From NCBI GenBank assembly GCA_029262975.1, contig JAJCYJ010000310.1:1-8346 (forward strand): DNA of 8,346 nt, in the 5' to 3' direction. Position numbers and translations under genes: made by a program. Below are positions 5,213 to 8,346 of this stretch, one piece after another. The stretch comes from Saprospiraceae bacterium. GTDB taxonomy: Bacteria; Bacteroidota; Bacteroidia; Chitinophagales; Saprospiraceae. Positions within the stretch are counted from its first letter, which is position 1. Every line of letters begins with the position of its first letter. The notes beneath the pieces are model-generated. The model was not told the origin of the DNA, searched no databases, and saw only the letters and a list, made by a program, of their open reading frames with translations.

Positions 5213-6508
5213 ATGAATATTTATTTATATCCTCTATTTTTTATTTTTAGTCTTGTGTCCTTAGGCCCTGTCGAAGATGTCGACTCCTATTTAAGTGCAG
5301 ATTTAGAATTCCTTGTCGACTTTTACAAGGAACGGCATATGCACCCCGAAATCTCACTCCAAGAAAAAAACACTGCTGCTGCTCTGGCCAAAGAACTACG
5401 CCAGATCGGATTTGAAGTAACTGAAAATTTTGGCGGGTTTGGGGTTGTCGGAATCTTAAAGAATGGAGAAGGGCCACAGATTTTATATCGTACGGACATG
5501 GATGCATTGCCTATGTGGGAAAAAACTGAATTACCATATTCAAGTAAATTAAATACAGTGTACAATGGTCAGGATGTCGGTACCATGCATTCCTGTGGTC
5601 ATGATATGCATATGACAACTTGGTTGGGCACAGCAAGAGCCATGATAGCGATGAAGGACAAATGGAGCGGCACACTGATGCTCATAGGTCAACCTGCTGA
5701 AGAAATCGGACAAGGAGCCCGTCTTATGCTCAATGCCGGACTTTATGATCGATTTGGTGTACCTGATTTTGGTTTAGGTCTTCATTGTAATCCCACTTTA
5801 CCAGCCGGCCAAATAGGTATTAGTGATGGCTATACGATGGCCAATACAGAATCAATAGATATTAAAATAAAAGGAATTGGAGCTCATGGAGCGTCCCCTC
5901 ATATGTCTATAGATCCCGTGGTTATCGCAAGCATGATTGTAATGGAAATCCAAACCATTGTAAGTAGAAATATTAAACCTATAGATGATGCTGTAATCAC
6001 TGTAGGTGCGATCAAAGGAGGAACAAAACACAATATAATTCCTGATGAAGTCTCGCTACAATTGACAGTCCGAACTTACAAACAAGAAGTTAGAGAACTA
6101 ATTCACAAAAGACTGGGAGAGATTACCAGAGGCATTGCTCTTGCGGCAGGATTAACAGAAGATATGATTCCGGAGATTCATATTCCTGATCAATATACAC
6201 CTGCTAATTATAATCATCCCGAATTAACAAATCAAGTAAGCTCCTCTGCAGGGTCTGCTATTGGAGAATCCAATGTTGTATATGCTGAACCTCAAATGGT
6301 CGGGGAAGACTTTGCTTGCTATGGAAATACTGAAGACAAAGTGCCTACTGTACTTTATTGGCTGGGCACCGTAAGTCAGACTAAAATAGACGGTGGTGAC
6401 TTACCAGGATTACATTCTCCATTCTATTATCCAAGTCCGGAGAAAACATTGGAGACTGGAATAAAAGTAAATACAGCAACACTCATAGATCTGTTTAAGA
6501 CTCAATAA
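5213..6508 (+). CDS. Exported M20D-family amidohydrolase
   Basis: Metal-dependent amidohydrolase of peptidase family M20, subfamily D (hippurate, IAA-amino acid and N-acyl-amino acid hydrolases); it cleaves an acyl group from an amino acid or similar amide. Numbered from ATG 5213 (431 aa): a hydrophobic signal-like segment at 4-18 (YLYPLFFIFSLVSLG), RTDMDALP at 93-100, the SCGHDMH metal site at 127-133 (Cys128, His130), GQPAEEIGQGA at 159-169 (Glu163/164), GLHC at 189-192 (His191), a dimerisation-type domain at about 205-315 (GAHGASPH at 223-230), GEDFACY at 364-370 and LPGLHSPF at 397-404 (His401). All expected metal ligands are present. The frame is open further upstream to ATGs at 5144 and 5168, but 5213 gives the most normal signal peptide and a full family-length enzyme. 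The substrate acyl group is unknown. Its 3' end overlaps the convergent DUF6702 gene by 14 bp. Confidence 0.92.
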   Translation: MNIYLYPLFFIFSLVSLGPVEDVDSYLSADLEFLVDFYKERHMHPEISLQEKNTAAALAKELRQIGFEVTENFGGFGVVGILKNGEGPQILYRTDMDALPMWEKTELPYSSKLNTVYNGQDVGTMHSCGHDMHMTTWLGTARAMIAMKDKWSGTLMLIGQPAEEIGQGARLMLNAGLYDRFGVPDFGLGLHCNPTLPAGQIGISDGYTMANTESIDIKIKGIGAHGASPHMSIDPVVIASMIVMEIQTIVSRNIKPIDDAVITVGAIKGGTKHNIIPDEVSLQLTVRTYKQEVRELIHKRLGEITRGIALAAGLTEDMIPEIHIPDQYTPANYNHPELTNQVSSSAGSAIGESNVVYAEPQMVGEDFACYGNTEDKVPTVLYWLGTVSQTKIDGGDLPGLHSPFYYPSPEKTLETGIKVNTATLIDLFKTQ

Positions 6509-6980
6509 ATATTTTATACTTTTCATTGCCCTTTTTAAAAATGTAATACTGTTTTTTTCCATTATTGGAAATGTGCAGCACATTCTGTTGGGTTGGAAAT
6601 AACTCCATAAAATAATCAGCATTGATCTCAATCTTCTGATAAGGTCGAACATGCTCCATTAACATAAATACTTGATAAGACTCACCTACAAGTTCTACTT
6701 TCGAAACAAAAGGAGTAACTTTCTTATTGTCAAATATTATTGACAAATGAGCATTCAAATAAGCATTTACATCTATTTCAAATACCTGCGAGGTTGTATC
6801 AATTCTTCGATTGAAGTGTGCGCGTAAAGCATCTCGCAAATCATTCTCAAAAACCTTTATCACTACATCAGACTTTGTCTCTGAAATATTAATTTCCAAA
6901 GTAGATAAGTAAATTGCGTGATCAGAAGAATTGATCATACCTAACTGTCCAAAAATTATAGCGCAAAGTATTATGAACAT
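6495..6980 (-). CDS. DUF6702-like exported protein
   Basis: Small exported protein, 161 aa from the chosen start, of unknown function. After a signal peptide (MFIILCAIIFGQLG) comes the segment HAIYLSTLEINIS (21-33), then IKVFENDLRDALR (41-53). This pattern, H-x-(F/I)-Y-x-S-x-x-E-I followed by a short acidic F-x-D-D-L-like stretch, is what I recall of the DUF6702 family in Bacteroidota. The rest is beta-rich with no catalytic motif that I can see. The longer reading frame begins at 7016, but I choose 6980: AAAGGA stands 5 nt before it, the signal peptide then starts properly, and the predicted promoter lies between the two starts. It is convergent with, and overlaps by 14 bp, the M20D gene and is divergent from the RidA lipoprotein gene. 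Role in the envelope is inferred from the signal only. Confidence 0.8.
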   Translation of the reverse strand: MFIILCAIIFGQLGMINSSDHAIYLSTLEINISETKSDVVIKVFENDLRDALRAHFNRRIDTTSQVFEIDVNAYLNAHLSIIFDNKKVTPFVSKVELVGESYQVFMLMEHVRPYQKIEINADYFMELFPTQQNVLHISNNGKKQYYIFKKGNEKYKIFIES

Positions 6981-6984
6981 TTTT

Positions 6985-6990
6985 TCCTTT
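6985..6990 (-). promoter_or_regulatory. Shine-Dalgarno deciding the DUF6702 start
   Basis: Read on the minus strand, AAAGGA precedes ATG 6980 by 5 nt (AAAGGAAAAAATG). This is unusually good for this window, where most starts lack a Shine-Dalgarno, and it favours 6980 over the upstream ATG at 7016. Confidence 0.6.
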
Positions 6991-6997
6991 ATACCTG

Positions 6998-7005
6998 CAA
7001 AGGTG
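6998..7005 (-). promoter_or_regulatory. -7-like element for the DUF6702 gene
   Basis: On the minus strand this reads CACCTTTG, five of six defined bases of TAnnTTTG, 17 nt before ATG 6980. A TTTG lies about 16 nt further upstream (minus-strand ATTTG near 7024), slightly closer than the usual -33 spacing. It abuts the divergent plus-strand element. Confidence 0.4.
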
Positions 7006-7013
7006 TATCTTTC
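7006..7013 (+). promoter_or_regulatory. -7-like element for the RidA lipoprotein gene
   Basis: TATCTTTC matches five of six defined bases of TAnnTTTG and lies 18 nt before ATG 7032, so the mRNA leader would be only about a dozen bases. No clear -33 TTTG is seen, only a T-rich run near 6980-6986. It abuts the opposite-strand element at 6998-7005. Confidence 0.4.
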
Positions 7014-7031
7014 CACGATAACAAATCTGAA

Positions 7032-7613
7032 ATGATGAAATCAATTCTTCTATTGTTCCTTCCTCTGTTTATTGTATTTTTTTCATGTGAACAAACTCAA
7101 AATACAAATCCTAAGTCTTCTGCCTCCTCCGACACTATAGCTGAACTCCCCAATATAGATTTCGATGAAAAACTCAAGGAACTAAATATAACATTAACTG
7201 AACCTGCACCTCCGGTAGCTAATTATGTAAATATCACACAAGCAGGCAAGATACTATTCCTGGCTGGAAAAGGACCTACGAAACCTGAAGGTGGCTATGT
7301 GACTGGAAAATTGGGTATAGACCTTTCAGTTGAGGAAGGATATGCCGCTGCCAGACTTGTAGGTATCTCCCAACTATCAGTATTACAAGCACATCTCGGC
7401 GATCTCAATAAAGTAAAGCGCATACTTAAAGTGACAGGAATGGTTAATGCGAGCCCTGAATTCACAAACCAACCTGAAGTGATCAACGGGTTTTCAGACC
7501 TCATGGTTGAAGTTTTTGGTGATCGCGGGAAACATGCACGGGCAGCGGTAGGAATGGGTTCTCTACCAAGGAATATTGCTGTAGAAGTAGAAATGATAGT
7601 AGAAGTGTTTTAA
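7032..7613 (+). CDS. RidA (YjgF/YER057c/UK114) family lipoprotein
   Basis: RidA-fold protein; characterised members hydrolyse reactive enamine/imine intermediates to keto acids and ammonia, and this subgroup is less defined. Residues 1-18 form a lipoprotein signal (MMKSILLLFLPLFIVFFS) with Cys19 as the lipidation site; the lipobox FFSC is loose but common in Bacteroidota. A Ser/Thr-rich linker (about 20-40) leads to the RidA domain (45-193), which matches the YjgF_like_1 type: APPVANYV (59-66), FLAGKGP (76-82), GKLGIDLSVEEGYAAARL (92-109), RILKVTGMVNASPEFTNQP (130-148) and HARAAVGMGSLPRNIAVEVE (168-187). Arg170 aligns with E. coli RidA Arg105, which binds the substrate carboxylate, and Glu185 with Glu120. 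Most RidA proteins are about 130-155 aa and cytosolic, so the lipid anchor is unusual. Either of the two adjacent ATGs (7032 or 7035) could be used. The GH20 gene follows 73 bp later, probably co-transcribed. Confidence 0.93.
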   Translation: MMKSILLLFLPLFIVFFSCEQTQNTNPKSSASSDTIAELPNIDFDEKLKELNITLTEPAPPVANYVNITQAGKILFLAGKGPTKPEGGYVTGKLGIDLSVEEGYAAARLVGISQLSVLQAHLGDLNKVKRILKVTGMVNASPEFTNQPEVINGFSDLMVEVFGDRGKHARAAVGMGSLPRNIAVEVEMIVEVF

Positions 7614-7686
7614 AAAAGCGGTGCTTACTCCTGTACACATTATTGTCAGCTCATATTTCGTTTAACAAGTTCACAACTATATAGAT

Positions 7687-8346
7687 ATGCCAAGGAAACC
7701 TCTTTTCCACATAATTCTCTTTTCGATTCTTTGTCTGTATTCTTCATGCCAGCAGGATGCAGCTCCTGATCAAATTAAGGATGTTAAGATCTCCTGGCAA
7801 CTCGTTTCTATAGAGTTAGAGCCTTCAAATATTACGAGAATTTATACGAAAATCACTAATAATTTGGGTGTTGATATGACGTCCGAAAATTGGGTAATTT
7901 ATTACAATCATGTCGGTGGTCGGGTTGATGAAAAGAGTATGCCGTCAGAGATAACTATTTTAAATAAAAATGGAGACCTTTTTGAGCTGAGGCCTACTAA
8001 AGATTTTGTTGTATTACCGAATGGTGCTACGAGGGAATACACGTATGATATCACCGACTTTATAGATAAGCAAAGCGAGGCACCAAAAGGTATGTTTATC
8101 GTAGTTGATGGTAATCCTCAAGAGGTGAGTTTGGAGGTCAGTGGAATCAATGAAGAGACATTGGCAAAACTCAATCCAACTACTTCCGCGTCCAGGTTTC
8201 TCGAAAATCAACGATTGAGCTATGTTCCAGAGAAAGAATTATTACCATTTATTCCAAGACCTGTATCATATAAGTATCTAAATGAAGAGAAAGTGCTGGG
8301 GAATTATGCAACTTATTCTGCCAGCGATGGGCTTGAAAATGAAATT
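7687..8346 (+). CDS. GH20 beta-N-acetylhexosaminidase lipoprotein, N-terminal part (cut by right edge)
   Basis: N-terminal 220 residues of a likely family 20 glycoside hydrolase, which removes terminal N-acetylglucosamine or N-acetylgalactosamine from chitooligosaccharides or glycans. Residues 1-20 are a lipoprotein signal with basic N-terminus and Cys21 (YSSC). Residues 33-155 resemble the CHB_HEX carbohydrate-binding-like domain found at the front of chitobiases: ISWQLVSIE, then TNNLGVDMTSENWVIYYNH (57-74), then VVLPNGATREYTYD and GMFIVVDG. The LLPFIPRPVSYKYL stretch at 185-198 is the usual entry into the GH20b domain. The catalytic TIM barrel with its Asp-Glu pair lies beyond the window, so activity cannot be checked. 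The frame is open to the last base. No promoter is evident in the 73-bp gap after the RidA gene, which suggests one transcript. What else it could be: another CHB_HEX-bearing lipoprotein. Confidence 0.83.
   Translation, partial: MPRKPLFHIILFSILCLYSSCQQDAAPDQIKDVKISWQLVSIELEPSNITRIYTKITNNLGVDMTSENWVIYYNHVGGRVDEKSMPSEITILNKNGDLFELRPTKDFVVLPNGATREYTYDITDFIDKQSEAPKGMFIVVDGNPQEVSLEVSGINEETLAKLNPTTSASRFLENQRLSYVPEKELLPFIPRPVSYKYLNEEKVLGNYATYSASDGLENEI

Noticed and set aside
5247..5565. Two minus-strand frames inside the M20D gene
   Set aside because: Both are antisense to a well-supported enzyme and show no motif.
6981..7016. Extended DUF6702 start at 7016
   Set aside because: It lies upstream of the predicted -7 element and lacks a ribosome binding site, while 6980 has AAAGGA at good spacing.

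Overview
The window looks like a chromosomal segment of a Bacteroidota bacterium, perhaps a Saprospiraceae- or Cytophagia-like environmental lineage. The evidence is an AT-rich sequence (high 30s % G+C by eye), A/T-rich translation starts with few Shine-Dalgarno sites, TAnnTTTG-like -7 promoter elements, a DUF6702-type envelope protein, and Bacteroidota-style lipoproteins. The lineage call is inference; no marker gene is present. Nine protein genes are supported and two of them run off the window ends. I see no rRNA, tRNA, CRISPR array or insertion sequence, and no gene-free stretch longer than 300 bases (the longest is 3673-3930).

Left part (1-3334). A minus-strand AMP-forming acyl-CoA synthetase, cut at its C-terminus by the left edge, is divergent from a plus-strand Gfo/Idh/MocA oxidoreductase that carries an N-terminal export-like segment. 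A PaiA-like GNAT acetyltransferase follows on the plus strand. These look like ordinary accessory metabolic genes with no obvious shared pathway.

Centre (3454-5095). Two small unrecognised proteins end in cysteine-rich tails: 72 aa ending YYCAC, and 104 aa ending in a C-x2-C-x2-C-x-C cluster. They precede a VIT1/CCC1-family membrane transporter for Fe2+/Mn2+. The gap between the two small genes holds two tandem FNR/DNR-like dyads, 22 bp centre to centre, followed by a TAnnTTTG-like element at the spacing expected of an activated promoter. My inference is a redox- or oxygen/NO-responsive metal-handling module. This is the most interesting part of the window.

Right part (5213-8346). Four consecutive genes encode exported proteins: a secreted M20D amidohydrolase, a DUF6702 protein (minus strand, tail-to-tail overlap with the amidohydrolase), a RidA-family protein made as a lipoprotein, and the start of a GH20 beta-N-acetylhexosaminidase lipoprotein cut by the right edge. 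Together they suggest envelope-level breakdown of N-acylated amino compounds and amino sugars, but joint function is not shown by the sequence. The DUF6702 and RidA genes appear to fire from two abutting divergent -7 elements.
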